Assembly: GCA_022264855.1 (NCBI GenBank)
Contig: JABYQU010000004.1
Coordinates: forward strand, 62,001 to 126,000
DNA: 64,000 nt
From: Lenzites betulinus
Lineage: Eukaryota > Basidiomycota > Agaricomycetes > Polyporales > Polyporaceae
Reading direction: 5' to 3'
In this document: positions 24,388-34,952 of the stretch, in pieces
Numbering within the stretch: position 1 is the first letter of the stretch
Layout of the letters: every line of letters begins with the position of its first letter
The notes under the pieces: model-generated
Databases searched by the model: none
What the model was told of the DNA's origin: nothing
The model's input: only the letters and a program-made list of their open reading frames with translations
Translations under genes and position numbers: made by a program

Positions 24388-25858
24388 ATGGTCAGTGGCT
24401 CATTACACTAATTGACATGACCTCACCTTTCTCTAATACACCGTTGGCCATGCGCAGTACTATATCGGTCGCTTGGATCATGGCGCTATTGCGAGTCGCT
24501 TGGATCATGCCAATATTGAGAGTCGCTTGGATCATGGCAGCTATCGACTCATCAAGCATCGTGTCGGTGGATGGCTACCCCGTAACCATGATAATCTGAA
24601 GAGCTGGCTCGACAAGAAGATTGCTTTCGTAGAGCATCCCTCGCAACGAGGTTGCTCTCTCCACCCCGTCATTCGTGACTTTCAGCATTACATCGAAACG
24701 GACCCTATCGTGTATATGGGATTCCACCAGATGTTCGAGCAGGTGCCCACCAAACCGCCGTACAACAAGGATCCGACGGGAAAACCTCAGGTATGGGTAT
24801 TTATCGTCAGCGTGTTACTGTCACTGACAGGGTTACATTTTAATATGTAGGTCCGCGACTATATTCTCATGCTGAAGCTGTTCAACCACATCATTGAGAC
24901 GGCCCCGTCGTACGAAAACGATGACCTTGTTGGGTTCCCCATCAACGCGATCCTTGACTGGCCCATGGGCACTCCGGCAGGTATGGCCATGTTCTCGCAC
25001 CCCGTCGTGAACGGCCACTTCAAGAAGATGTTCGACGTCTGGACGTCTTTCCTCACATCTGAAGCCTCGTGCGGTGTGCTCACAGACGCCGCCGACGGAT
25101 GGTTCGGGCCCGCTGCGACTGCGGCAATCCCACACTTCACGGCGACCTACATCTGTGATCCTGACGCGCCCTCCTATGGCTTCAAGTCTTGGGACGACTT
25201 CTTCACTCGTCAGTTCCGCCCAGGCGTCCGCCCGGTCTTGTTGGGCGACAACGACGATGTCATTAACAGCGCATGCGAGAGCACTGTCTACCGCATCGCC
25301 CACGGCGCCAAGGATACGGATCGCTTCTGGCTCAAGGGTCAGGCGTACTCGCTTCTCCACATGCTCGACCACGACCAATACGCCGAGCAGTTCTCCGGCG
25401 GGACGGTGTACCAAGCGTTCCTCTCTGCGACGAAGTACCACCGCTGGCACTCTCCCGTTAACGGCCGTATCGCGCGCATCGTCACTATCCCCGGGACGTA
25501 CTACGCTGAATCCCCCTGCGAGGGCTTCCCTGACCCAGACGCCGCCGGACCCAACCTCTCCCAGGCGTTCATCACGTCCGTCGCTGCCCGCACGCTCATC
25601 TTCATCCAGGCGAACAATCCAAGAATCGGCATGATGGTGTTCGTAGCTGTGGGCATGGCGGAGGTCTCGACATGTCAGGCGACAGTCAAAGCTGGCGATA
25701 CGGTGAATAAAGGCGACGAGCTCGGGAGTTTCCACTTCGGCGGCTCGACCCACTGCCTCGTCTTCCGGCCGCAGGTGAAGGTCACCTTCGCGCCCGAGGT
25801 CGGCGTCGAAAAGGACGTCAAGTTGAACGTGCCTATCGCATCTGTGTCGCGTATGTAA
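24388..25858 (+). CDS. PSD-family pyruvoyl decarboxylase, PsiD-like
   Basis: Exons 24388-24390 (ATG alone), 24458-24790 and 24851-25858 give 447 aa. The closest family I recognise is the soluble phosphatidylserine-decarboxylase-like group of Agaricomycetes that includes the L-tryptophan decarboxylase PsiD. Shared landmarks are HPVIRDFQHYIETDPIVYMG, a region PPYNKDP, APSYGFKSWDDFFTRQFRP, INSACEST, KYHRWHSPVNGRI, IPGTYYAESP, GMAEVSTCQATVKAGD and DELGSFHFGGSTHCLVF. The Ser of GGST (codon 25745-25747, residue 411) should become the pyruvoyl group after self-cleavage. Length is close to PsiD (about 440 aa) and there is no membrane anchor, unlike mitochondrial PSD. The substrate cannot be read from sequence. 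The N terminus carries three 9-residue repeats. No methyltransferase, kinase or P450 partner lies nearby. Confidence 0.85.
24468..24548 (+). repeat. Three tandem 27-bp repeats in the decarboxylase N terminus
   Basis: The core GTCGCTTGGATCATG starts at 24468, 24495 and 24522, an exact 27-bp period. It encodes RLDHGAIAS, RLDHANIES and RLDHGSYRL. Confidence 0.8.
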
Positions 25859-26219
25859 TCCTCTTGTCTCTGCAGATATATCGTCTATGACTGCGTTCCG
25901 TTCTTGTGCACCCGCTGTTGTAAGAGTAGGAAGGCTGAAGAGCCCTAGCGTTTTTGATCGATGACTCGAAACTACCTACTGGTCTTAGTATAGCGTCACG
26001 CATGTGTGTATCTGTTTCTTGAAGCGTTCAGTGCGCAAATGTAATCGAATAGTGCAAAGCTGCAATCGCAAGTTTACGAGCTCAACTATGCATACTAGAA
26101 TATTATATGTATGCGGACCCGGGCCCGGGCCTGCCGCTCTAGCGCCGAAGGTGGCGCGTCAAGGATTGGGTTGCGCGTGTCGCGACATCTTGTTTCAAAC
26201 CACGCGTCTGCGCCATAAG
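25859..26219. other. Spacer, no gene seen
   Basis: Contains a GC-rich palindromic stretch near 26117-26130 but no supported coding frame. It should hold the PPP4R2 promoter. Confidence 0.4.
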
Positions 26220-27380
26220 ATGTCGGCTGAAGCACCCTTTGAATGGAAACAAGGTGGCTTATCTGTTCTCCATTGCGTGTCCAAACTAACCCTTCGCGGT
26301 GAGTTACCAGAATACGGCGACATCCTTGAGAGGATCGCGTCCACAGACGTTGTAGAGTACGTCTCGCCGCAGCCTCCATAACAGTGCGCGTTCCAACCAC
26401 GCGGTATGCAGGACAGAATGGCCGTTGTTACGGACCATAATCAAACATCAACTAAGCAAGGTATGAAATTATATATTTTTATGCAAAGGCTATATGCTCA
26501 TGGGTAGTAGAACGTCGCAGCTTACTTGACGGAGGGCCCCCGGTGGGAAGAGCGACCCCCACTGATGATTGCTGCACCCCAACTGTTAGCTAATGGCGGG
26601 CTGAGGCTGCCACCATTCCTGCCTCGGGTGCACAATCCTATTAACCCAAACCCGCCACCACCCAAGATCAACCTACAGGAGAAGGAAGCCGAGGAGATGA
26701 AGTCCTCTATATACTCGCAACTCGACGAGTTCGATGGGTATGTCTAGTCGTCGTGCTCGGTGTCCCGGTTTCTGATCACGCCTTACGATAGCACACCATT
26801 CACAATACAACGTATAAGCGAGCTCTGTGTAACGCCGCGGCAGCACTACAAGTATGTGGGGAAGTACCTTCGGGCGGTGGAGAAATGCCTCCTCGTCACG
26901 TCCTCCTGGGATACCTTCCCACCACTTAGCGAGGTCGATCGCACATACTGTGCAAATGGCCACCCCTCCATCAGCACCTCGGCTGTATCTGCCCCCAACA
27001 CCCCCATATTCTCCCCTATACCCTTCCTGCACGAAGACGCCAGACGTTCGAAATCAAGAAGCCCGCCGCCAAGCCCGCTTGTGCTCCCGGAGACGATTGT
27101 CGGGGGGATTAGCGCAGCCGAGGGAGGTGCAGGGCCGAAAGGAATTGGTCTCGTCGACGAGCTGGATGATCCGAGCCCAGGGCATCTAAGCGACCACATA
27201 GAGCCGATATCGTCTACCACCACGGTGACGACCCGGCCAATTCAAGCTAGTCTGGAGGAGCGATTCGTCAAGTCGACGACAGAAGGAGGCGCGACGAGCG
27301 AGAGTGGGATCACTGGCGGGTCCGGGGAGGTGCCGATGGTACAGGATGAAGACGAAGGGAAGGAGAACAAGGCGGTGTAA
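26220..27380 (+). CDS. PPP4R2: Protein phosphatase 4 core regulatory subunit R2
   Basis: Four exons (26220-26356, 26412-26460, 26511-26737, 26792-27380) give 333 aa. The start MSAEAPFEW leads into ERIASTDVVE, TEWPLLRTIIKHQLSKN, and then, after a Pro-rich loop, TPFTIQRISELCVTPRQHYK and VGKYLRAVEKCLLVTSSW, the conserved PPP4R2 core. The C-terminal half is disordered and acidic, ending in DEDEGKENKAV. PPP4R2 binds the PP4 catalytic subunit and targets it in DNA-damage recovery and related nuclear roles. An alternative acceptor at 26394 would give a 38-nt first intron and a poorer match, so 26411 is preferred. The gene converges with the FYV7-like gene; their stops are only 78 bp apart, so the 3' UTRs probably overlap. 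Confidence 0.85.
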
Positions 27381-27458
27381 TGACCCTGTGTGCTAGTATT
27401 TCCCTGCTTATAGAGGTGATTTTGCTCAGTAACGCCTCGAGGACGGACATAATGACCG

Positions 27459-28176
27459 TTAACTGAGGCCGTGTTTGATCTTCTCGAGCATCGCTTTCAT
27501 CCGTAGACCCATGTCTGGCTGCCCCCGCCCTTGGCCCCTCGGAGCACCACGACTGCTACTACCCCTGCCGCCACCACGTCCTCCGCGTCCTCGGGAGACG
27601 GCGGGTGCCTTGTGTCGATTGAGCGGATGTGACTTATGGGTATGTAGCGACGCCTTCGAGTACGCCTTATTCTGTAGCTCTCGTAGCGAAAGTTCAGCTT
27701 CAGGTTGTTCTTTTTTGGCACGCCTCCGTTGCTGGTGATTGAGTTGGCGCGCAGGTACTGCGGGAGGCTTGGAAGAGGAGGGTGTAGGGTGTTCATCGGC
27801 GGATTCTTCCTCTGATTCGCCGTCTTCGTCGTCTTCACTCGCAGAATCCGCGCTCGAGGAGCGCGAGGTCGCGGCATCGTCCTTGTCTTCATCCGACTCA
27901 TCTACGGGGTCTTCTTGTGCGTCCAACATCTGTTCCAACTGCGGCCGAGAGCCGACGAGCCCTTCTTTGCGCTTTTGTGCTTTCCATTTGCTCTTGATCT
28001 TCTGCACCTCGACCCAGGACTGCTTAAGCTTCTTGGCTATTATTGACGTACTTGAGTACTTGTGCGCCACCGATTCGTGTGTCAAGATACGTACCGCGGT
28101 CGATGGGAAGGTGCTGGAAGGTAGGCGGCTTTTTCCTCTTCACGCCGCGCTGATCCTGGTTCTGCGGCGGTGGCAT
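27459..28176 (-). CDS. rRNA-processing protein, FYV7-like
   Basis: Two exons (28095-28176, 27459-28036) give 219 aa. The N terminus is very basic (GVKRKKPPTF, then AKKLKQSWVEVQKIKSKWK). A central acidic Ser/Asp/Glu tract follows, then a Lys/Arg region and an RG-rich segment. The C terminus, RGQPDMGLRMKAMLEKIKHG, fits the GQP-x-MG-x-(K/R)-(I/M)-x2-LL-x-KI ending of yeast FYV7 and relatives, which act in early 18S rRNA processing in the nucleolus. The assignment rests mainly on that ending and on composition, so it is moderate. It shares a 280-bp divergent promoter with eIF1, which suits a translation-related role. Confidence 0.6.
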
Positions 28177-28455
28177 CGCCTGTGTTGCGTTCGCGAGGAT
28201 GAAGGGCACGGAAGTTTTAGTTATGAAGGCGATGCGAACGGAAGCGATGGCAAAATATGACAAGGGCGGCGAGCCTGGGCAAGAGGATGAGGCTAAATGG
28301 GACGCGGAGAAGAGCCTGTGAGGATTACATAACGGCGCGGATTGATATATAGCGGCCCCGACGCCCAACCCAACTCTCCACCCCGCCTCCGCCCTCCGTC
28401 AAACCCCCACTCAGTCCCCTCTTCCACCTCTTTCTGTCTCCAATCAACTCGTCGC

Positions 28456-29019
28456 ATGAGCGTGCAGAACCTCAACACTTTCGGTGAGTCTGTTCGTCTG
28501 CTGTGGCGGCGCGCGGCTTATCGATCGCGTTGCTAACTTCGTCCGACAGACCCCTTCGCAGACGAGGGAGACCCGCTCAACAACACTCAGGACGTTGGCT
28601 CGCAGCAGAACTACATCCACATCCGTATCCAACAGCGGAACGGACGGAAGACCCTGACGACTTTGCAGGGCCTGCCCAAAGGCATGTCGCCGCATACTCC
28701 ACTGTCGTGCGATCAGTTATCCTAATACCTGTGCTTTTCCAGAGTATGACCTCAAGAAGCTCTTGAAGGCGTTCAAGAAGGCAAGTAGACTGCGCACTAC
28801 AGGTTTATCCTGGGTGGCGTCGAGTGCTCCCGTGCCTATCCCTTAAGTGCCTGTCGCTGACTGCTACTATTGCAGGAGTTTGCCTGTAACGGTACACTCG
28901 TTGATGATGAGGAGTCTGGACAAGTCATCCAACTCCAGGGTGATCAACGGTTGAAGATCTCTACGTTCCTCGTCGACGAGGGCATTCCCAAGACCACGAT
29001 CAAGATCCACGGTTTCTGA
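28456..29019 (+). CDS. SUI1: Translation initiation factor eIF1 (SUI1)
   Basis: Four exons (28456-28483, 28550-28681, 28743-28780, 28876-29019) give 113 aa. eIF1 sits near the P site of the 40S subunit and enforces AUG selection. The sequence shows NLNTFDPFADEGD, YIHIRIQQRNGRKTLTTLQG, EYDLKKLLKAFKKEFACNGT and VIQLQGDQRLKISTFLVDEG, ending TTIKIHGF, all canonical. The second and third introns (28682-28742, 28781-28875) begin with GC, not GT: AAAG|GCATGT and AAG|GCAAGT. The GT alternatives nearby break the frame, so GC-AG splicing is required to give the conserved protein. The gene diverges from the FYV7-like gene. Confidence 0.95.
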
Positions 29020-29410
29020 GCAGTCGTGTGCTTAGGCAGAAGTCAGAGCACTGGTTCAGACCCGGACCTCTTCCATTCTCTACCTCTCGCGCCGCATGTT
29101 GCCGTTCCGCACTCCGTATATTGTGTCCTATAGTTACATGTTTGTACCCTCTACTGTGATGATACAGCGGACTTCCATCGCTATATACGTTGAAACACCA
29201 TTGAGAATGTCGCGAAGCCTCCGAGTCTCTGGCATAACTTCCGGTATCACACCACGCCGCCAACTGGCTTTGATAGAGAAGAGACGTGATCTCCGACCGT
29301 ATGAATTCTGATCCCAAGGAGATAGCATATCATCGGTGCATATATACAACAAACAGTACTCAACTAGCAGTGGCGGCAGAAAGACAAGGTCCCGTAGACA
29401 CATTCAACAG
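29020..29410. other. Convergent 3' spacer, eIF1 / SNRNP27
   Basis: Two convergent genes end here. No gene seen. Confidence 0.4.
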
Positions 29411-30427
29411 TTACTTGATTTTGTCCAAAGGCCTGCAAAAACCCGTCAGATATGCATAGTAGAGCACGATTCGAGAGGCGTAATATTGACCTGTTGAATC
29501 CTCCACGCCTGCAAAAGACAAATGCATCCAATATCAGCTGAAGGATCACCGTGGGCCTGTAAAGGGACGTACCGATTCATATACTGACGCCACGTTCGCA
29601 TCTTCTTGACGTCCGCCGAACCTTCCTGATTGCCTTCTACGTGCTTGCCCTGCATACCACGTTCGGTTAGAGCGAACGGCGGAGATATGTCGAATGCAAA
29701 CTGACCTTCGTGGTCCCGAAACCGGACATACCCATCATAGCCATCATAGCTGCATCGTCGTCGTTCGTTGCGTCCATAGTTTCGCCCTCCTCTGTGCCTT
29801 CCGCAGGAGCTTCCGAGTCTGGTCGCGCGCGCGAGCTAGAGGGCTCAACTTCGGGAGTACCTGAGCCATAGCATCAGTCGCAAGCCTGCGCCGGAGGAGG
29901 GTATGTTCGTACCTGTCACAGACTTTGGCCTCTCATGCTCGCTAGGGAGTGGGGGTTTGGGATCATGCTTCGTATCACGCTCTGCAGGCCTACCGTCCCT
30001 TTCCCTGTCATGCCGATCGCGCTCCTTGTCGCCGTCAGGCCTGGGAGGTGGAAGAGGCTCGCGTCTTGCGTCGCGGCCGTTGTCTCGCCTGTCCCGCTCG
30101 TCTCGCCTTCTGTCGTCTCGCTTGTCGTCTCGTCGGTCGTCCCGGCGGTCGTCCCGTCTGTCTCGGTCGCGACGATCGTCCTCTCTGTCCCGACCATGAT
30201 GGTCATTTCTGTCTGCAATGTTTATTAGGTCAATAACAAAATAGGATGCCTAGAGGACTATAGGGTGGCGCACCTGACCCTCGCCAGGCTCTTTCGCCTC
30301 GGCGGGGAGGACTCCGCGAACGGCTCCTGCGGGGTGCTCCGCGGGGAGGGTAGCGGTCCCTGCCTCCGCCCCGGTCGTTCCTATCCCGACTCCGTTCCCG
30401 CCGTCGGTAATCGTCTCGTGAGGACAT
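29411..30427 (-). CDS. SNRNP27: U4/U6.U5 tri-snRNP 27-kDa protein
   Basis: A multi-exon gene starting at 30427 (MSSRDDYRRRERSRDR). The N-terminal half is an RS/RD-like domain: RRSRSRSPPRRG, followed by a long Arg/Asp repeat region. The C-terminal block is diagnostic: MSGFGTTKGKHVEGN, VKKMRTWRQYMNR, and RGGFNR joined to PLDKIK across the last intron. This is the conserved C terminus of SNRNP27 (RY1), a tri-snRNP subunit that contacts Prp8 and the U6 ACAGA region and affects 5' splice-site choice. Short exons encode the end; the last one holds only PLDKIK and the stop at 29411-29413. It lies head-to-tail downstream of GSH2 on the same strand. Confidence 0.88.
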
Positions 30428-30736
30428 TCTGAAGACAATGGTCCTGAGGAGATGGTGGTAGCACTAGTAGCTGTGGCAAACGGCTCCCGCAACGCAGACG
30501 CGAGGCGACAAGGACAGTTCACGTGATCACAACGCGTCGTACACGATCGGGATTCCTGCGTGCCGACGCGTCCGCCGTGCAGGTCCCTCGCACTTCGATC
30601 CCGCCCGCCACCATGGTGGCCGCTAACTAGCTTACAAGTGTCTCAAGGCCTTGCATTGCTAGATGAAGTCAGATATTATACACCAATTGAGTAACTTCTC
30701 CCAACGGCCACCTCGAGCTAGCCTCTATGGCACATG
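30428..30736. other. Spacer, SNRNP27 promoter
   Basis: About 309 bp between the GSH2 stop and the SNRNP27 start, both minus strand. A CACGTGA box occurs near 30520. No gene seen. Confidence 0.4.
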
Positions 30737-32445
30737 TCAATCGTACAACACCACCGAATCTAGCACGGAAAACCCAGCAGCGATCCCACCCTCGTTGCTG
30801 TCCTTGCCCTTTGTCCGCAGCAACCATCCTACTTGCTTCTGCTCAATCTCATCTTTGGGACCCCCAAACAGCGCCCAGCCGAATATTCCCAGCTCGCTGA
30901 TCACCTCAGTCTTCACTGCCCCAGCAGTCCCGCCTCCCGCACGCACCAAGTAGTTTCCGAGGCCCTCAGGTGTTCGGATGAGCTCCATCGCTATCCAGGC
31001 CTTCGTCTCTCCCGATGGTAACTTGTCCAAGAACGCGGGTATGTCGGACTTGTACACATTGTTGCCGCCTCCTTCCCGCTGTGGCTTGAGAACGAGGTTA
31101 TAGGCCTCCCGCCGCGCCTTCTCGACACCCTTATCGAGGTTCGCGTCCAAGCCCCACATACCCATCCAACTTGCGCGTATTCGGTGAGCCTGAGCCTCCT
31201 TCATGAAGCGATTCAAGTGTCCATCTTCGGTGAGCACCTGTTGGACCTTCTTTCCGCCTGCAAGCTGGAGCTGGATAGAGGGACATTTGATGGCGACAGA
31301 GCTTTCCAGCAAGGATCGAGTTTCATAGTGGGCAGGCGTTGGGTAGTCGGTCGGCGTGTACCCCGCGCGGAAGTATACTGTCGAGATCTCCACCGACTCT
31401 GCTCCGCGGGGAAGCAATCCGGACAGCTTGAGGCGGAGAATGCGTGACCTCGGAACAACTTGTGCGGATACGGCTAACTGCTCGAAAGTCTGCCGCACGA
31501 CCCGTATCGAATGCCTTCCGAGCTGTGAGTGACTGAGGATGATACCGTACGAGATAGCACACACTTATCAAGTAGCTCGTACTCCAACCACCGCTGGTCG
31601 AATACATTCCTCTCTCCATTTTGCACGACAAACAAAATAGATGCACTATACGGTGGTTAGCGGGCATAGGGTGCAGGGGCGAAAAGACATACGATGGTGA
31701 GCCATACGCTTTATGCGCTGCTGCCAGTCCCTCTGCAAGACCGGCGATAGTATCGTTGGGCGGCAGGTTTTCAGGTCGGAGTAGTGGAGAGCTATTGAAG
31801 TACTCGGTCGCTGCTAGGAGATGCCTGTAATTTTATAAGCTTCCAAAATGACAGACGTACACCGTCGAACTACTGACCTATGCAGGTTCGCGACGTTCTG
31901 CGATAGCGACCCGAAAGACGAGGAGATCGTGTTGAACTCGACCTGCTTCAGCTCAAGCGGTCCTCCGTCCGCGGGCGTATGCAGCAGATAGTCCGATCTG
32001 AAGAGTCCTAGATGGCGAGGCTGCCCTGCAATTTAGTCGTCATCATGCACACACTTCCGGGGGTACGAACCTGCGAGATGCCCTCCTCGCGTAGCCGCTT
32101 CCAGATCCGCCATAGCTGTCCAGTGAACTCGTCCACACGCCCGACGCCTACCTCCGCGCCCATGACGGTGTCGAGGAAGGATTCGTCAAGCGCGATGCGC
32201 GCATACAGTTCGTTGTATTGATGCTGCAAGCTCCGCGCGAGCTCAAATTGCGCTCGGGGGAACGGCGACGGGAATAGCGCGAGGGGCGCATGGATGGCGG
32301 AGGTCGGCACGGGGGGCTGAACGTCTGCTGGGGGCAGGTAGACTAAGCCATGCGAGAGCGCGTAGGTGGTCGCGAGCAACGTTAGGGCTTCGCGCTGCTC
32401 GTCGGTGACCTCAGGCGGCCACTGGGGAGGAGATGAGCTTGCCAT
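30737..32445 (-). CDS. GSH2: Glutathione synthetase
   Basis: A multi-exon gene of about 500 aa starting at 32445 (MASSSPPQWPPEVT). It joins glycine to gamma-glutamylcysteine with ATP. Recognisable blocks of the eukaryotic enzyme are LPLFPSPFPRAQFELARSL-type sequence near the N terminus, LGLFRSDYLLH, LKQVEFNTISSSFG, VDEFTGQLWRIWK, FRAGYTPTDYP (the substrate-binding turn), IKCPSIQLQLAGGKKVQQVL, VLKPQREGGGNN (the Gly-rich ATP lid) and the C terminus with RTKGKDSNEGGIAAGFSVLDS (the Ala-rich loop). Active-site segments look intact. A (CG)n run and a 16-bp perfect palindrome lie upstream of the start. Confidence 0.93.
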
Positions 32446-32928
32446 GGCGGTCGCGGTAAGAAGCTAAGGGAGAGAGCAGCGCCGCGGTCATCTTGGGACG
32501 GACGTAGCTGATTACAGAGCACGATCGTACTCAGAACGATCGGGAATTCGCGACAGTGAAGCCCGCGCGCGCGCGCGTGAGACGAGGATTGCACGCGATG
32601 GCGCGAATGCTGTATGCGATCGGTCAGGTTCATCCAGAAGGCATTTATCCGCTCGCATGTTCGTGAAATCGATAGTAGGTTACTATTTGTACATGTACAA
32701 AAAGTACAACACGTGTGATTATTTGTGCCATGAAAAGTGGAGGGCTAGTGGAGGGCTAGATGTTGGTACAACACTATGGAAAACTGCAACAATATTAGTC
32801 GTAATTAAAAACGCTCTAGAGAAATGAGGGCATGAAGGGCGTGGAGGACATGATGGCGATCGTGATGAAAGGGTCGTCGATTTTCATTGCCTGGTCGTTG
32901 AGCGAGGTGGGGGTGTGCGGTTGGGTCG
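32446..32928. other. GSH2 upstream region with palindrome and alternating CG run
   Basis: Holds a CG-alternating tract at about 32562-32577 and the palindrome TTTGTACATGTACAAA at 32686-32701, followed by a CACGTG box near 32710. No gene seen. Confidence 0.5.
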
Positions 32929-33949
32929 TTAGACGTTGCCGGCAGCACCAGTTGTGGCGGTCGCGGGGAAAGCCCCAGCGGGTTGGGTCGTGTTTGGCAC
33001 ATAAGCAGATTTGTCGGTGTACTTGCCGGAGTGGAGGCCGAAGGTCGCGTAGTCGACACCGCGCAACTCCCAAAGGAAAAAGAACAGGAAGACAGGGCCG
33101 GTGAGCAGGTCGAGGATGCCGTACCAGATCATTTCCGAAGTGACGGAGATGACGTTGCCGCCCTCCGCACAGGCCCATGCGATGGGGTAGAGCAATAGCA
33201 GGAAAGATAGGTATCCGGCAGCGAAGAGGTAACCCCGACGGAGCACCCCTCCTGCGGCGAAGGTCGTATGTGGGCCGTGCCAAAGGAGGATGTACCTACG
33301 GGTAAATCATGAGCACACATTCTGGCTTCAACTAACAGACATGATAGAACTTACCAGATGTAGAAGAGAGCGGCGACACCGAAAGTGTAGTAACCCCACT
33401 TGTACGTGCTAGGCACAAGGGCAGCGACAAGGCCAGTGACGACAAGCACGACGCCCATGAAAAGCGTCGTGAATATGTCGGACAGGGACAACCCGGTGGC
33501 GAGAAGGAGCTCGAGAAGCAAGAGCGGGAATGTGATGAACCACTGAATGTACCGAACGAACTACGGAACGGGGCAAATCAGTAAAGTTAGGTGAGACTAC
33601 AAGAAGGATGAACCTACCCAAATCTGCCGGGTGCCGTCCCCCCTGAACTCAACGGGGATTGGGGTTGCACCAAGGTCAGACGCCATCGAAAAGTAAGAAA
33701 GGGATGCTGTGGTGAGAACCACGATGGCTATTTGGTGGAATAGACGGGCGCCTCGAGGCCTCTGGATAGAGAGGGTGATGAGCGTCGGTCAACATAACAT
33801 AGCGGCGTGCTTACCGTAAAGGTCCATGCGACTACAGTAAGCAGAGATAGGCCGAACAAAGAGAACGCTGCCCATAACCAGTCGGAGCCATGGGTCGTGA
33901 GGTGGTAGGTAGCGTTGGGGGGATTGAGGTCAAGCGCTTCGTTGCCCAT
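32929..33949 (-). CDS. Opsin-related seven-helix protein without retinal lysine (MRH1/YRO2/HSP30 type)
   Basis: A multi-exon gene encoding about 270 aa with seven hydrophobic helices and the start MGNEALDLNPPNATYHLT. It matches the fungal microbial-rhodopsin family: RYIQWFITFPLLLLELLLATG corresponds to helix C, and YGILDLLTGPVFLFF to helix G. In true rhodopsins helix G has LD-x3-K, the lysine binding retinal; here that position is Gly (LDLLTGP). The helix C counterion Asp is Gln (RYIQW) and the proton-donor Asp is Glu (LLLLELL). It therefore belongs with opsin-related proteins such as yeast Mrh1, Yro2 and Hsp30, plasma-membrane stress proteins that do not bind retinal. The C terminus is a short Thr/Ala/Pro-rich tail. 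Confidence 0.88.
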
Positions 33950-34952
33950 TGCGAAAGTAGGGAAGTGGTAGCAGTGGGTTAGTTCAAAGAAAGGTGTGAG
34001 TTTGGAACCCGGGAGGGATGTGAGGCTGGATGGCGAGGACCCGTTGGCCTCATGGGCCTACATTTATAGCAGACGCTGTTGAGTCGAAGACGGTCGAAAG
34101 CCATGGCAGACCGATCGGCGTCGTGAATAATCGGAATTGAGATTACTCATGTTGCAAGACCCCTGCGGGTCCCATGCGTCGCAATGCGTTCCGCGAGCAC
34201 TTCGTGAATGTTCTGCTGCTTTAGTCAGCCTAGAGCGAACCCGAGCGAACAGGCCATCCCGAGCATTGCGTCATGGGACGTCCGACTGGCCCGACACAGT
34301 CCCGACACTTGACGAGAATACGACGTCGGACATGATCATGAGAGGGATTTGTCCATCGTCCGACGAGTTCCGTACAAAGCATATCGGCTTAGTACTTCTC
34401 AATGGCGGAAGCCACCTTTCCGACATAGACCAGAGCCAGAATGACGCGCAGAGTCGCGACTCCCGCTGGATACAACTTCGGGAGTCGTGAGATATTCAAC
34501 TTTAATTCTTGTCCCATGACGTACATAGACCGCCCAGATGGCCTTATGGAACCGGGCCAGAGATGAGAAGTTCGTACTAGAGGGGACGGCCTAGAACAAA
34601 CTCAGAAAACAGGGTCTGCACAAGAACAGGGGGCTTCGGAGGATCTCGGTGTCATTGGCGGTCCCGGTCAGGACGTCCTCGGCGCAAAGCAAACGGGACG
34701 AAGTCTGCATTTCAACAAATTGGCAGACAACAAAGTTCCCCGTAAAGTCACCTTGTTGACTTGGAAAGGTGCGCACTACCGCAACGCATGATATATCAGT
34801 ACAAGGAGGCAAAGCTCAGGCATGCATATGGAGGCTGCAAGAGGTTGGAGTATGTCAGGCAACTTGCAAGCCACGCGAGTGCGCATGAAAGTCCCACGGT
34901 CGGCGTCACGTCTGCCGCGCTTCGGGCGCTTCATCCAGCCGTGAGTTTCACT
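33950..34952. other. Long spacer, no supported gene
   Basis: About 1 kb upstream of two genes that diverge. A frame at 34137-34490 lacks codon bias and known motifs. Large enough to hold an extended promoter for the stress-type opsin-related gene. Confidence 0.4.

Noticed and set aside
24833..25753. 306-codon open frame antisense to the decarboxylase
   Set aside because: Mirror of strongly biased codons in the real gene; no motif.
29949..30236. Plus-strand Arg/Ser/Val frames over SNRNP27
   Set aside because: Produced by the low-complexity RD-repeat DNA of the minus-strand gene.
34137..34490. 118-codon frame in the spacer after the opsin-related gene
   Set aside because: No codon bias, splice support or recognisable motif.
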